A stretch of 64,000 bases of DNA, taken from positions 24,516-88,515 of the forward strand of contig NZ_QHJG01000004.1 in the NCBI RefSeq assembly GCF_003184185.1, in the 5' to 3' direction. The position numbers and the translations under genes are program-made. Shown piece after piece: positions 36,301 to 45,310 of the stretch. Below the pieces are notes generated by a model that worked only from the letters and a program-made list of their open reading frames with translations, made no database searches and was not told the DNA's origin. The DNA is from Legionella qingyii (GTDB lineage Bacteria > Pseudomonadota > Gammaproteobacteria > Legionellales > Legionellaceae). Position 1 is the stretch's first letter, and the number at the start of each line of letters is the position of its first letter.

Positions 36301-38574
36301 AACATCAGCACTTTGACGTTCGGTCACTGAGTTAACGATTTTTATCAGCTGCTCAAGGGAAGGCAAACGAAAAGAAGCTTCTATATTAATGTCAGTGAGA
36401 ATTGCAAATAACTGCCCTCTACGCTCAGCCTGCATATCGTGCAGATCTTTTGCCAATATTTTTATTTTTGCTTCAAACTCACTATCTTCTTCGCCATCTT
36501 GTGTCATTTCCGGTACTTCATCACTTAATAAAGAGAAGAGTATGACAAACTGAGGCAATGAGTCAGGTTGATCGTGAAAAAGCTCAGATAAAAATATATT
36601 TAATTTAGAAGGGGTAGTTAAATGCTGAAGCAGAGCAGAAAAAGAAAATTTTTGGATTGGGGCATTATGAGCCTGTTCTATACTCAAACGCCGTTCATAA
36701 TTATTGACAACAGATGAGGCTGCGTCACCATATTCCTTCATAAGCTTCAAAGCAAGGACACTTGCTTCATAAAAATCATGCCGTGCTTGTTCTGATATTA
36801 AGTCTTCAGTTTTTAACGTGAGTGATAAGATATCAATGAGCCTATTCAACTCATCAGCGGCAGGCATTGACTCCCAACTGTAATTCTCTAGTTCCCCTAA
36901 AAAAACAGGAAGTACCATTGATAATTGACCACTCATATCCTCATTAAAGTGATTGGCTATTGCCGTAAATTTGTCAAGCAAACTTTTAAAGCTAGTATAA
37001 GGGTCTATTGTTTTAGTACACGCCCGCTGCCCCGTAGTCATCAATGCAGCGATACTAAGTAATAATACTTTATTCTGAACACTCAGATTTTGATTGTTAC
37101 TAATTTCCTGTTCAATCTTTTGATAAACATCCAGACTAAATGCCCACTCCTGCACACCAATAAAACGATAAAAACAAGTTACAATCTCCTCATATGGGCG
37201 GTCCAAACGGCTTAACCAGGCACTTACATCCTTCGGCATTGCAGGGGTTGAATAATCAAGGACATCTTCATCGATATTGGATCTTAAATTCATTTGCCTT
37301 GATACCAGCTTATAATTGTTATTACGACTGGCATGGTAGGCTCCATTAAGATCTAACCCATCTAAACAAGTAAGTTGCTCCTCAGGATCACTGCTGTTAT
37401 TTATGATGAACAGTAAGCGATCTAATGTGGGTTTCATAGAGCCTATATTTTCTAAAGTACAGGAAAAAGGTAACTTCAGGTCTTTTTCCTCCAGCCTATT
37501 TAGAAAATAATCATAAGCTTCAAATAAATCATTAAATTCAGTACGAGCACCTGTTGCTTTATGTTGAGAAACTAAATTAACCCACCATATTTTTTGTTCG
37601 CTGCTTAATTCACTCAACTTTTGAAGATTGGCCAAACCTTGGCGTGACATTAACGCAAGATAGTTTTCAGGTTTATCCAGAAATAACTCATTAAAGTCTT
37701 TAAAAAATTCCTTATCATGTAATACCTTCAGTTGTTGCAATAAGAGTAAAACACCATCAGCTCCAGTATGAATTAACACTCGAGCCAGACCTTTATAATT
37801 AAGATCACCTAAAGGTATCGCCTGGAGTAATCTATTTATCCTCTCCAATTTTGGTGCATTATCTTCTGTTACGACAGACAAGAATAAAATAAAAGCCGCT
37901 TGGCGTTGTTCCGGCGAGCTATTTTCACTCCATAAATTTTTAAACTCTTTCCTGTAACGATCTCTGTTTTTAGAACCATTGTTTAAGAGACTGAATTGGC
38001 GGTAAGAACCAACAATATTGCGCGCATTTTCTTCAGCAAGCTCAGGAATTTGCGTCAAAGGAGTGCCTTGTTGCGGGTGTTGATATGGTGGTTCTACATT
38101 GTTTTTGCGCTTTCGCTGAGTTGCTTTAATTTGTTGATGATGCGCTTCATGTTTCGTTGGAATTTGATATTGAAGCTGTAAACCCATACTGGGACTTTTT
38201 ATATTCTCAACCCAATTCTTTTTAGTTTTTCGTATTCTAGCGGCATGAGGATGAAAAAAAATTGCTGTCTTAGAGAGCTCGGCTACTTGTTGTTGGAATT
38301 CGAAAGAAAACTTTTGTCGTTTATTGATTAGATATACATTATCAAAGGCTAATTGATACTTCTTAGGAGTAATTTCAAATTTGTAACGTCTCGTTCGCTC
38401 TGGTTTTGAAAGAAAATCAACCAATTTATTAAAGTCTTCTTGGGTAAATTGATCACACGTCAAAGGTAAATTGACTTCGCCCAAAACCGATTTATCTTGT
38501 TCGTAAGTGGTTTCTAAATAGGCAGTAAAATTCTCGATAGTATTAAAGCTATGTTCGCCTACAGTGATACTCAT
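30304..38574 (-). CDS. Giant 2756-aa protein with degenerate SecA-like motor domain, effector candidate
   Basis: This is one uninterrupted frame of 2756 codons. Residues 1 to about 1370 are helical and solenoid-like, without known motifs. From about 1385 to 1850 the order of SecA motor motifs can be followed. 'DTPQLIAILMALKNQQNNML' matches the SecA 'DVQ-x-x-G' region, TEEGNC (about 1407) takes the place of the Walker A GEGKT, and GINYSTIGDL matches 'I-x-Y-x-T'. ISISNTLGRKE matches 'MTGTA' (about 1689), GQPIVLFAK matches 'GQP-V-L-G-T' (about 1753), and RRVTSCVGKEGR matches the motif VI 'R-x-x-x-Q-L-R-G-R-x-G-R'. The Walker A lysine is absent. From about 1860 to the end there are long coiled coils. 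No signal peptide or membrane segment; GGGGGA lies about 10 nt before the ATG. Confidence 0.7.
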   Translation of the reverse strand: MSITVGEHSFNTIENFTAYLETTYEQDKSVLGEVNLPLTCDQFTQEDFNKLVDFLSKPERTRRYKFEITPKKYQLAFDNVYLINKRQKFSFEFQQQVAELSKTAIFFHPHAARIRKTKKNWVENIKSPSMGLQLQYQIPTKHEAHHQQIKATQRKRKNNVEPPYQHPQQGTPLTQIPELAEENARNIVGSYRQFSLLNNGSKNRDRYRKEFKNLWSENSSPEQRQAAFILFLSVVTEDNAPKLERINRLLQAIPLGDLNYKGLARVLIHTGADGVLLLLQQLKVLHDKEFFKDFNELFLDKPENYLALMSRQGLANLQKLSELSSEQKIWWVNLVSQHKATGARTEFNDLFEAYDYFLNRLEEKDLKLPFSCTLENIGSMKPTLDRLLFIINNSSDPEEQLTCLDGLDLNGAYHASRNNNYKLVSRQMNLRSNIDEDVLDYSTPAMPKDVSAWLSRLDRPYEEIVTCFYRFIGVQEWAFSLDVYQKIEQEISNNQNLSVQNKVLLLSIAALMTTGQRACTKTIDPYTSFKSLLDKFTAIANHFNEDMSGQLSMVLPVFLGELENYSWESMPAADELNRLIDILSLTLKTEDLISEQARHDFYEASVLALKLMKEYGDAASSVVNNYERRLSIEQAHNAPIQKFSFSALLQHLTTPSKLNIFLSELFHDQPDSLPQFVILFSLLSDEVPEMTQDGEEDSEFEAKIKILAKDLHDMQAERRGQLFAILTDINIEASFRLPSLEQLIKIVNSVTERQSADVFAIVRTELPEIKIGKDAVNEPVINLFSLIEQIYEDWQLQTEFEGLPEKLTGYLESWITSHQVVMWHLRQRPVDAQRAFEVLAEEEQEAKNLLNSRWFFWALSGFPEERKQMDRVLGSEFFTQKSFSAVLRPRIDAACKSNLRAAINALQTSNKDFDRFLLKQIKELDTALPIDEALLKLEQQLSALNGLISSLIRIKNQNNIEFLRSISLLTDVIKSTVFGKNSDTVAQIRNLLDVLSEGKTSAVASPLAILCKILKETPHHSTGQLKIALSEVIYLTKYREILGEEAYEILLRCSFSHNLTQESLFPLKNLMELKSLADVDDQHSEDLFDALINGIKKAGSNVDEKLIINVVNKTLSVIQAKVEVDSLVPLLTLLMKACTKCDKDELNRYYNLVCRLENTADFDLNNWAKILIVLGEHATDANIHRLLDVQAGLEFDPLSLPDLAQLFDYPPYPEMEPFINVLNGDVKDLRAYADEFDRDPKSGRAPQKNGFGFILKDTEQVLDEQFDTSKVARVIADIRNIVEGTALSRQEQHDLAQQIIYINAIGRDKPLTLVVGNNSTTYQIKAYQDLTKVSRTELRELSDTLIAVIRTPHLEAHEKLKAQLRLLAVLREQYFRSTGIFVDTPQLIAILMALKNQQNNMLMELDTEEGNCVANALLSVMQWVEADGGTIDACAVNRGLMVQNYKNDKDFFASLGIAFGRVEVSSPKGTYQVGGINYSTIGDLASYRARAVVENEDMSCYKDGHPVASHLILFGSDFSELDEKTIFNLALKSEGNEEDYSYTWVYPLINEFINQKQFKILDKGWSEDQDIIQLREFLDRHAPTSRHKASLNSLPDKKFNLWINAAIEAQRFVEGEDFIIPPSKTARHVAIPLNQKASQDDLTFMTHQFLHARLQKKYPDWEFVIEPEMRCIDSVSTKDLIDHYKKQGRIISISNTLGRKERIVEQCNKFGMDIACKIPSHQKNRCVKLATRVIANQTAYVRAVKEAINQAQAGQPIVLFAKDVNEVKLLADKLKTQFRKSNITAFTGTESVAERKKWINNQSGKQNTITITTTALAQNADFATQHPKGFLAIQTYLDARAARRVTSCVGKEGRPAKYVAIYETQGAFVLQSGFYQTQSKQKKILASLAELQSQQNEEAAVMRHYMQKVSNIQQVVLEQFQEWKELLHLVYPKSEWNTLDAALLIQREDLSRSLSEHWDECLEYNAPQKEHPNPYIRRTENKKFQTIALNKAITAYEIAVGSVWDQHRALLKEKVEDFIEEGSVNALRCHYLDEVSLNEQLKFNQLAARTSKKEQLAEKKKTRRYVESGLEVNGAMLRFADGDVESYREAFAKSQVKLLAKDISCIIENNPHLKKIVRSILVQQVMAATNLDNLIDFLLDYANKDLPEDRYTEKYAMQPVIQELLRVYKEVGLVETSDLKELKAVYFDRVITELVDELETSLSWAKQEHRGLGYLLERTAVTDAARDILNAVHVLGEADKLKGADKLSAQQSAIRSLYRVLAEHEAQLEGLWIFSLGHKNTRTLIKETLATLDGLTAIGSNKNKLDADFIHDCKEESLCAVTKRKLDSAIHTMEETEIGLQKNREWNAIKYTLNVIQTESNSVYAFHEMYDVLSNKMEELARKNSKLQGPVARLRGEVRRICESLSQEHKELFNTSKYLRSKAENLKEKLNGLNGFKVKEVQLKEGNNGFSNYFDLVIEGTGSHPLLQHFMHYNSRTQDLINQRSALEESLRQAIEQINTLDQLIGEEVPLLKLEEKRKANVSKFPEQFQDQVNEILGLKELIADQVPDNLDSFPESVRKHFLDRELLKTFDFPNLEAEEIEQIQDIVLKIDFRDLQERIVEGTKPKNLWGNFTSYMSSYVFTPENMEDWRQEFQDLTKRPTRNLNNAFRSDIQKKQNILAGQLEQLHQQIVGQAESMQQQIAFLNEKIDEEEKKEGIYAMRISNVAELSKFEKEIMKVKSQQKANPSLDENRKSTKASGVSIDSTETVIQSALIL

Positions 38575-38692
38575 GCAACCATGTCCCCCAAATAATAGAT
38601 ACTAAGACATTATTATCCATATAGTGCGCAAATATATCACATTTTTAACCAATAAAATATGAAAGAAGAAGAGTTTCGATTTACCAATATGG

Positions 38693-40507
38693 CTAAATAA
38701 CATCCAGCACAGCATTCAAAAGCTGTTGCGTATACGCTTCTTTAGGACATTTAAAAAGGGATTCACAACTCCCAAACTCGACGCCGACTCCATTTTTCAT
38801 AACTAAGACTTCATCAGCGATATAAGAAACCACACCCATATTATGGGTAATAAATAAATAAGAAATGCCTGTTTCTTGTTGTAACTCCTTTAATAAATTG
38901 AGGATTTGTGCCTGCACAGAAACATCCAAAGCACTGGTTGGTTCATCACAAATCAAGATATCTGGTCCTGTAGCTAAAGCTCGAGCAATACAAATTCGCT
39001 GTCTTTGCCCACCAGAAAATTGATGTGGGTAACGCTGTAAGCAATTGCTAGGCAAATTAACCTGGTTCAGTAGTTCTTTTAGCCGTGTACTTATTACCGA
39101 ATGCTTCATTCCTTGGGCATGCATTCCTTCAGCGATTATTTCACTTACCGTCATGCGCGGATTCATAGAAGAAAAAGGATCCTGGAAAATAATTTGTACT
39201 TTTTTTCGGTATTCTCTTAATGAGCGCCCTTTTAATGCCCGCACATCCTGTTCTTTATAGTGTATCTCCCCCCCACAAATGGGTAATAAACGCAATAAGG
39301 CACGACTGGCCGTGGTTTTACCACATCCTGATTCACCCACTAAAGCCAATGTTTTTCCTTGCAATAAACGAAATGACAGACCATCTACTGCTTTAAATGA
39401 AACTCTATGACGACTGAATAAACCTTTTTTCTGGATAAAGCCAACGGATAAATCATTCACCGTGAGTATTGTTTTTTCCTCCGTAGTCGCAACGTCCCAA
39501 ACTATTTTATCTTTTTGCAAAGGGGGTAACTCTTGGGAGTCAGGATATAGATGACATCGTACCAATCGTCCATTTTGTTCTTGTAATTGCGGCTCATCCA
39601 CCGAACAACGTTCAAATGCATAAATGCAACGAGGATGAAAACGGCAACCCGAAGGCATTTCATCCAAAGCAGGTACTAATCCACGAATTACTGATAAACG
39701 CTCCTCACGTTTTGCCAAAGAAGGTATAGACGCCAACAATTGCTGTACATATGGATGTTGTTTAACTCGCGAAAAAAAATCTTCTACAGAGGATTGAGCT
39801 ACCACTTGTCCTGCATACATCACACAGACACGTGATGCCATGGCCCTCACTACTCCTAGATCATGAGTAATCAGGAGTAAACTCATTTGATGGGTTTTTT
39901 GTACTTTTTTTAATAAAGAAAGGATTTGAGCCTGGATTGTAACATCCAAAGCGGTTGTTGGTTCATCAGCAATTAAAATATCAGGTTTACAAGCCAGGGC
40001 CATGGCAATAACAACCCGCTGTTTCTGACCACCGGACAATTGATGCGGATATTGATGAATTTTAATTTCTGGTTGAGGCATTTCGACCTCATAAAGCAAA
40101 GATAATAATGCTTCTTGCAATTCTTTGGCAGTAAACGAGTTACATTTTACCAAGGCTTCTGTTAACTGTTCTCCTATTGTCATTACTGGATTAAGTGCGG
40201 TCATTGGCTCTTGAAAAATCATAGCCATCTTGCGACCTCTCAATTGCCGCATCATTTGTTCTGGTAAATCCAAAATGTCTTGTCCATCGACATGGATTAA
40301 ACTATCAATACCATAAACACCGGATTTAGGTAACAAGCGCATTAACGCCAGAGAAGTGAGGGATTTGCCGCAACCTGATTCACCTAATAAAACCAAGGTT
40401 TCACCAGGATATAAATTAAAGCTGACTTTATCCAAAGCAGACACCATCTTATGGCGATGTTGAAATGCTACAGATAATTGGTGAATTTCAGCACTGTTTT
40501 TTTGCAT
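38693..40507 (-). CDS. Fused two-ATPase subunit of an oligopeptide-type ABC importer
   Basis: This 604-aa cytosolic protein has two ABC ATPase domains in tandem (DppD-DppF order, as in YejF and GsiA). The first has Walker A GESGCGKS (42-49), signature LSGGQKQR and DEPTTALD. The second has [16 protein letters not shown] and DEPTSALD. Between them is the oligopeptide C-terminal module with its Cys cluster ([21 protein letters not shown]). Both ATP sites look complete. Permease and binding-protein genes are not next to it, so the substrate (peptide, glutathione or microcin-like) cannot be assigned. Its upstream region contains a repeat and a gene remnant. Confidence 0.9.
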   Translation of the reverse strand: MQKNSAEIHQLSVAFQHRHKMVSALDKVSFNLYPGETLVLLGESGCGKSLTSLALMRLLPKSGVYGIDSLIHVDGQDILDLPEQMMRQLRGRKMAMIFQEPMTALNPVMTIGEQLTEALVKCNSFTAKELQEALLSLLYEVEMPQPEIKIHQYPHQLSGGQKQRVVIAMALACKPDILIADEPTTALDVTIQAQILSLLKKVQKTHQMSLLLITHDLGVVRAMASRVCVMYAGQVVAQSSVEDFFSRVKQHPYVQQLLASIPSLAKREERLSVIRGLVPALDEMPSGCRFHPRCIYAFERCSVDEPQLQEQNGRLVRCHLYPDSQELPPLQKDKIVWDVATTEEKTILTVNDLSVGFIQKKGLFSRHRVSFKAVDGLSFRLLQGKTLALVGESGCGKTTASRALLRLLPICGGEIHYKEQDVRALKGRSLREYRKKVQIIFQDPFSSMNPRMTVSEIIAEGMHAQGMKHSVISTRLKELLNQVNLPSNCLQRYPHQFSGGQRQRICIARALATGPDILICDEPTSALDVSVQAQILNLLKELQQETGISYLFITHNMGVVSYIADEVLVMKNGVGVEFGSCESLFKCPKEAYTQQLLNAVLDVI

Positions 40508-40566
40508 ATGTTTTCTATTTAGCCTGGCCTGGTCAAAGCATAACTGCCATTGAGTTAAGGATTTTT

Positions 40567-40650
40567 GTCATTCCCGCGAAAGCTGGAATCTATTCTTCGA
40601 TTGGCACTGTGCCTTATTAGAAATCGTTCCCACCTTCACGGGAACGAAAG
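40567..40650. repeat. Inverted repeat with TTCCCGCGAAAGC / TTCACGGGAACG arms
   Basis: TCATTCCCGCGAAAGCTGGA at the left and GTTCCCACCTTCACGGGAAC at the right form imperfect inverted arms about 35 nt apart. Similar 'ATTCCCGCGAA' palindromes are widely dispersed in proteobacterial genomes. It lies between the ABC gene and parE, which are divergent. Confidence 0.6.
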
Positions 40651-40789
40651 TTTTTCCCTTAACTTGATGGCCAGGAGTCAAAGTATGCCCCAGGAAATCA
40701 TCTTTACTCATTTCCCGGATTAAGGCTCGCCCAATCCAGGCTTCAATAACAACATCCTGCTTGCAGAACAGGGGATCTTTATAATAGAT
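40568..40789 (-). pseudogene. Possible decayed gene fragment
   Basis: A frame open for about 73 codons ends in TGA inside the inverted repeat and reads like coding sequence: IYYKDPLFCKQDVVIEAWIG, then RALIREMSKDDFLGHTLTPG and HQVKGKTFVPVKVG. It has no start codon except an internal ATG, and a stop lies just before. It may be the end of a lost gene whose 3' end is now repeat sequence. No family is recognised. Confidence 0.3.
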
Positions 40790-40870
40790 TTACAAAGTAA
40801 CTTTTCGTCTTTCGTCTACTGTATCATAATATATGGTAAAATAAACCTAACTTTGATTTGAGAAAAACCC

Positions 40871-42754
40871 ATGTCAGAAAACTATACTGCCCAAGCTATT
40901 GAAGTCTTAAGTGGACTTGAACCTGTTCAACGACGCCCTGGCATGTATACCGATACAACGCGTCCCAACCACTTGGCTCAAGAAGTGATTGATAACAGTG
41001 TGGATGAGGTACTGGCTGGCTTTGCAAGTCATATCCGTGTCACGCTTCATGAAGATGGTTCTATTGAAGTAGAGGATGATGGTCGCGGCATGCCTGTAGA
41101 TTTACATCCACAATTAGGCTTAAGTGGCGTTGAAGTCATTATGACTCGATTACATGCTGGAGGTAAATTTTCTGATAAAAATTACAGCTTTTCAGGTGGA
41201 TTGCATGGAGTGGGGGTTTCTGTAGTCAATGCTCTTTCTGACCGTCTTGATGTGACCATCAAGCGCAATGGAATTGTGTACCAAATGTCTTTTGCCAATG
41301 GCGATAAATTATGCGAACTCAATGAAACAGGACTCACTAAAAAAAGAGACACCGGCACAATTATCCGCTTTTGGCCCAATCCAAAGTATTTTGATACCAC
41401 ACGTATCTCCGTAAAACATTTAACCCATGTGCTGAGAGCAAAAGCTGTACTCTGCACGGGTTTGTCTATGACGTTTATTAATAAAGCAACTAATGAGGAA
41501 ATGCATTGGTGCTATGAACAGGGTCTTATTGATTATTTAAATCAATCATTGCCCGATGGAGATTATTTACCTGAAGAACCCTTTACAGGTGAATTCAAAA
41601 GCGATGAAGCAACAGTTGATTGGGCATTGGTTTGGTCTAATGGATCAAGCAGTGGTTTTAGTGAAAGTTATGTAAATTTAATTCCAACAATTCAAGGCGG
41701 TACCCATGTTAATGGCTTACGCTCCGGCTTATTTGATGCTATGGCAGAATTTTGTGAGCTAAGAAATTTACTACCTAGAGGAATAAAACTTACAGCAGAT
41801 GATCTTTGGGAGCCCTGTCAGTATGTATTATCGGTGAAAATGAAAGAACCACAATTTGCAGGACAAACCAAAGAACGCTTAAGCTCTCGTCAAATTTCTG
41901 CTTTTGTCAGTAATGTAGTTAAAGACGCTTTTGCACTTTGGCTCAATCAACATCGAAATCAAGGTGAGACGATTGCTTCTTTGGCAATCGAGCGCGCACA
42001 AAAACGTTTAAGACAAGCAAAACAAGTAGCACGCAAACGAGTAAGTCAAGGCCCCGCTCTCCCTGGTAAATTGGCTGATTGCTTGCTTACTGATCTCAGT
42101 CAGGCCGAATTATTTTTAGTAGAAGGTGATTCCGCAGGTGGATCAGCAAAACAAGCACGTAATAAAGATTTCCAGGCCATTTTACCGTTGCGCGGAAAAA
42201 TTCTTAACTCTTGGGAAGTGGATTCGTCACAAGTCCTGGCATCTCAGGAAATTCATGATATCTCCGTAGCGATAGGAGTAGATCCTGGCTCTTCGGACCT
42301 AAGCGGTCTTCGCTATGGCAAATTATGCATTCTCGCAGATGCAGACTCAGATGGTGCACATATTGCTACTTTGATTTGTGCTTTGTTTTTACGCCACTTT
42401 AAGCCTCTGGTCCAAGCTGGGCATGTATTTGTTGCTATGCCACCACTTTATCGAATTGATGCAGGTAAAGATGTTTATTATGCACTGGATGATGAAGAAA
42501 AAAATCGTATTCTCAACCATTTGGCACAAACAACTCGAGCTAAACCCAATGTCCAAAGGTTTAAAGGTTTAGGTGAAATGAATCCCATACAACTACGTGA
42601 AACGACTATGGATCCCAATACCAGGCGATTGGTTCAACTCACCATGGATGATGAGGTAGGAGCCGAAGCAATTATGGATATGATGCTAAATAAAAAACGG
42701 GCAAGCGATAGAAAAGTCTGGTTAGAGACCAAGGGAAACTTAGCTGACGTTTAA
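40871..42754 (+). CDS. parE: DNA topoisomerase IV subunit B
   Basis: ParE is the ATPase and TOPRIM subunit of topoisomerase IV, which unlinks daughter chromosomes with ParC. The 627-aa length is normal. The GHKL ATPase domain has DNSVDEVLAGFA, EDDGRGMP and GGLHGVGVSVVNALS. The transducer domain follows. The TOPRIM domain opens with LVEGDSAGGSAKQ (Glu418), with PLRGKILN and the DADSDGAHI acidic triad. The end (RFKGLGEMNP, TTMDPNTRRL) is typical. parC is not next to it. GAGAAAA lies before the ATG. Confidence 0.97.
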   Translation: MSENYTAQAIEVLSGLEPVQRRPGMYTDTTRPNHLAQEVIDNSVDEVLAGFASHIRVTLHEDGSIEVEDDGRGMPVDLHPQLGLSGVEVIMTRLHAGGKFSDKNYSFSGGLHGVGVSVVNALSDRLDVTIKRNGIVYQMSFANGDKLCELNETGLTKKRDTGTIIRFWPNPKYFDTTRISVKHLTHVLRAKAVLCTGLSMTFINKATNEEMHWCYEQGLIDYLNQSLPDGDYLPEEPFTGEFKSDEATVDWALVWSNGSSSGFSESYVNLIPTIQGGTHVNGLRSGLFDAMAEFCELRNLLPRGIKLTADDLWEPCQYVLSVKMKEPQFAGQTKERLSSRQISAFVSNVVKDAFALWLNQHRNQGETIASLAIERAQKRLRQAKQVARKRVSQGPALPGKLADCLLTDLSQAELFLVEGDSAGGSAKQARNKDFQAILPLRGKILNSWEVDSSQVLASQEIHDISVAIGVDPGSSDLSGLRYGKLCILADADSDGAHIATLICALFLRHFKPLVQAGHVFVAMPPLYRIDAGKDVYYALDDEEKNRILNHLAQTTRAKPNVQRFKGLGEMNPIQLRETTMDPNTRRLVQLTMDDEVGAEAIMDMMLNKKRASDRKVWLETKGNLADV

Positions 42755-42769
42755 TTATATGCGGATTGC

Positions 42770-42795
42770 TTGCCTCCTTTTTTAACGAGGCAGGG
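42770..42795. terminator. Hairpin after parE
   Basis: TTGCCTC-CTTTTTTAAC-GAGGCAG pairs over about 6 bp around a 10-nt loop that holds a T-run. It lies between convergent genes and is a modest terminator candidate. Confidence 0.4.
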
Positions 42796-42828
42796 CTTAA
42801 CTCTATTTGATGCAGGTTCCACTTCCTT

Positions 42829-44937
42829 TCACTTGAATAATGGAATTAAATTAGAATAATCATCAGTCCATAAAAACTGTTCGTCGCTTGCATTAAACCG
42901 CCAATTGCTCCCTTTCATAAGTTGAAAAGCCAGATCTTCTTTCGAGGTCAAAAAAACCCACTCCGAATTAAACTGACCTAACGCCAAAATACTTTTATAA
43001 TTTACATAAAATATACTAAGAAGGCTCAAAGACCTACCCGCAGCATTAATCACTGGTAATAATTGCAAATGTCGATTACTTAAATGAATCAATATACCGC
43101 CGTCTTCAGTAATTTTCTGTTGATATAAAATAAATGCTTCAAGGGTTAATAAATGCACTGGAATTGAGTCTGAACTAAACGCATCTATAACTAATAAGTT
43201 TTGAGAGTGATCCGGTAATTGTTCTACGGCTAATCGTCCATCGCTTTTCATAATAGTCACATTTGGTGAACAATCTCGTAAGTAAGTAAACAATTGGGGA
43301 TTACTTGCAAGGTCAATGACCTGATAATCAATTTCAATTACTTTAACCTTATCCTCTTTGCGAAATTGACAGAGCATGGTACCAACCCCTAATCCAATGA
43401 TTGTTACTGATAAAGAGCTCCTTTTTTGTTGCATTGCATCAACTATAGGTTTAGTCGCTCCATAATAAGAAGTCAGTCCTTTAGGTTTTTTCTCTCCAAC
43501 AACTTGTAACCCATGCACTGTAGACTGGTTGATTAAGACATGGACTCCTTGTTTATCTATTACTTTTTTTACTCCATAAAAATCGCGTACCTGCATTAAA
43601 ACTGTATCATCTTGTGATAATGGTGAAAAAATAAACCCAAATAAAATCAATAAAGATAAAATCAAACTAATTTTACTTTTTTGCCAGATAACTATAATAA
43701 TTAACGCCAAAAAGGCACACACTTGAAATGAGGAAAAACCACCAGGCCAATGAACACCAATGATGCAGTAATGAAACAACAAAACAATCAGAACCACCAC
43801 AGGAACCCACCAGCCATTCTTCATTGGCAATTGGGGCAAAGCAAAAAGACTCAGTAAAATTGCTAAAGGATATTCATAAATCCCATTGAACCAATGTGGG
43901 GCCAAAACTCCATTAAATACTCCAGCTAATACCCCACCAAGGGCCAAACAAAAATAAAATAACGTCAGCAATTCGGGCATAGGCCTATCTAAAAATAACT
44001 GGCGATGACAAAGTAACGCCAAAATGAAAAAATTCAACAAATGAAATAAAATACTTTGCCCAATATTTACTTGCCCCGCATTTAAAATAAATCCAACAAT
44101 TGGAAAAATAAGAAAAAAAATACTATTTCGTGCTATCCATTTAAATGAAATCAAGGAATTATTGGTGAATGCAAGCACAAAAGTGAGTAGATATAGAGCC
44201 AGGGGTAGTACCCAAAATAAAGGAGTTGCTGCAATATCCGTAGTAATATATAGAGTCACTCCAAGCATTAAACTGCATGGGACAAAACTTAAAAAAATCC
44301 AATACAGCATGTTCTGCCAAGGCCAGGTGGCAATGACTTCATTTTGTTTTTTCAATGATTGATAACGATTGGCATAGAGAATAATAAACAATAGAACTAC
44401 ATAAACTACATAGCCTATGCTCCATAAATAAAATTGCTCCTTGAGCCCTATAAAACGCTCGATTACCCAGGGATAGAGTAATAAAGATAAGAGACTTCCC
44501 AGATTAGAAGCAGCGTATAAAAAATAAGGATCAGCAGCACCTTTTTCCTTAGTTTGGCTGTAAGCAAATTGTAGTAAAGGGGCTGAGGCTCCAATAACTA
44601 GTAAGGGCAATCCCAGTTCGATTAACAAATTAGATAAAATACCCCATTCAGGACTTTCACTATTAATTAAAGGTCGAAATAAAATAGGCACAGCAAGGAA
44701 GCTTAAAAAAATGAGAACGCTGTGCGTTAGTCGCCATGCAATCGGTTTATCAAAAAAACCAAGTACTACGGCATATCCATAAGCAAACAGTAATATCACC
44801 TGAAAAAAGAACATGCAAATAGTCCAAACTGCCGGTGTTCCCCCATAAACAGGCAACAAAGATTTCGCGACCATGGGTTGAATGCTAAATAAAAGAATGG
44901 CGCTTAAGAATAAGCTGATAGGGAATAAAAAACGCAC
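42829..44937 (-). CDS. Membrane-anchored spermidine-synthase-like protein
   Basis: This protein of about 702 aa has two parts. The first roughly 440 residues hold about 12 membrane segments. The C-terminal part (about 460-690) is a spermidine-synthase-type methyltransferase fold. It has VTIIGLGVGTMLCQF as the SAM/dcSAM loop, the acidic strand VIEIDYQVIDLA, and DAFSSDSIPVHLLTLEAF where aminopropyltransferases have their D-x-x-D-P gate. Fused proteins of this type are widespread; the substrate is often not a normal polyamine. TTG at 44940 and GTG at 44937 are adjacent; AAGGA is better spaced for GTG. Confidence 0.82.
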   Translation of the reverse strand: MRFLFPISLFLSAILLFSIQPMVAKSLLPVYGGTPAVWTICMFFFQVILLFAYGYAVVLGFFDKPIAWRLTHSVLIFLSFLAVPILFRPLINSESPEWGILSNLLIELGLPLLVIGASAPLLQFAYSQTKEKGAADPYFLYAASNLGSLLSLLLYPWVIERFIGLKEQFYLWSIGYVVYVVLLFIILYANRYQSLKKQNEVIATWPWQNMLYWIFLSFVPCSLMLGVTLYITTDIAATPLFWVLPLALYLLTFVLAFTNNSLISFKWIARNSIFFLIFPIVGFILNAGQVNIGQSILFHLLNFFILALLCHRQLFLDRPMPELLTLFYFCLALGGVLAGVFNGVLAPHWFNGIYEYPLAILLSLFALPQLPMKNGWWVPVVVLIVLLFHYCIIGVHWPGGFSSFQVCAFLALIIIVIWQKSKISLILSLLILFGFIFSPLSQDDTVLMQVRDFYGVKKVIDKQGVHVLINQSTVHGLQVVGEKKPKGLTSYYGATKPIVDAMQQKRSSLSVTIIGLGVGTMLCQFRKEDKVKVIEIDYQVIDLASNPQLFTYLRDCSPNVTIMKSDGRLAVEQLPDHSQNLLVIDAFSSDSIPVHLLTLEAFILYQQKITEDGGILIHLSNRHLQLLPVINAAGRSLSLLSIFYVNYKSILALGQFNSEWVFLTSKEDLAFQLMKGSNWRFNASDEQFLWTDDYSNLIPLFK

Positions 44938-45310
44938 CAAGCATCCTTGACTTGAAAACTCCTCTCATAATAGACATTGTAAGGTTACGAAAACTGTTAT
45001 TCAACATATCTGTTTTATATGATTATTTTTAACCTTTCAAAAGGAGCAAGACCATCCTGGAGGGTTAATGGCTTGCTCCTTATCAAGATTTTCGTACGAG
45101 CTCTGTGGCAAATTAATCGAAACAAGCAGGAGATTTGTTTGGTTATCCTTATGATACAGAGGAAATTCTTAAAATCACTACACGAATAGGAATGATTCGT
45201 TTTGTTTTGATAATGCAAGTCGAGAAGTTGCATTTCATTATAACTACCCTGTAGATCGGGTGCAGCGAAATGAAACCCCGGGGGACGATTTTTATGTCAT
45301 TGCTCTTAAT
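44938..45310. other. Intergenic region without a clear gene
   Basis: Apart from a hairpin (AAGGAGCAAG at 45041-45050 pairing with CTTGCTCCTT at 45072-45081) and a partial gene-end repeat near 45242-45285, no gene can be supported. Short open stretches occur between, but none has a ribosome site and recognisable product. Confidence 0.4.
45242..45285. repeat. Partial copy of the gene-end repeat
   Basis: CTACCCTGTAGATCGGGTGC followed by AGCGAAATGAAACCCCGGG retains the 'GGGTGCAGCGAA-x-x-GAAACCC' core but lacks a good second arm. It lies 26 nt downstream of the minus-strand VOC gene stop. Confidence 0.45.
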
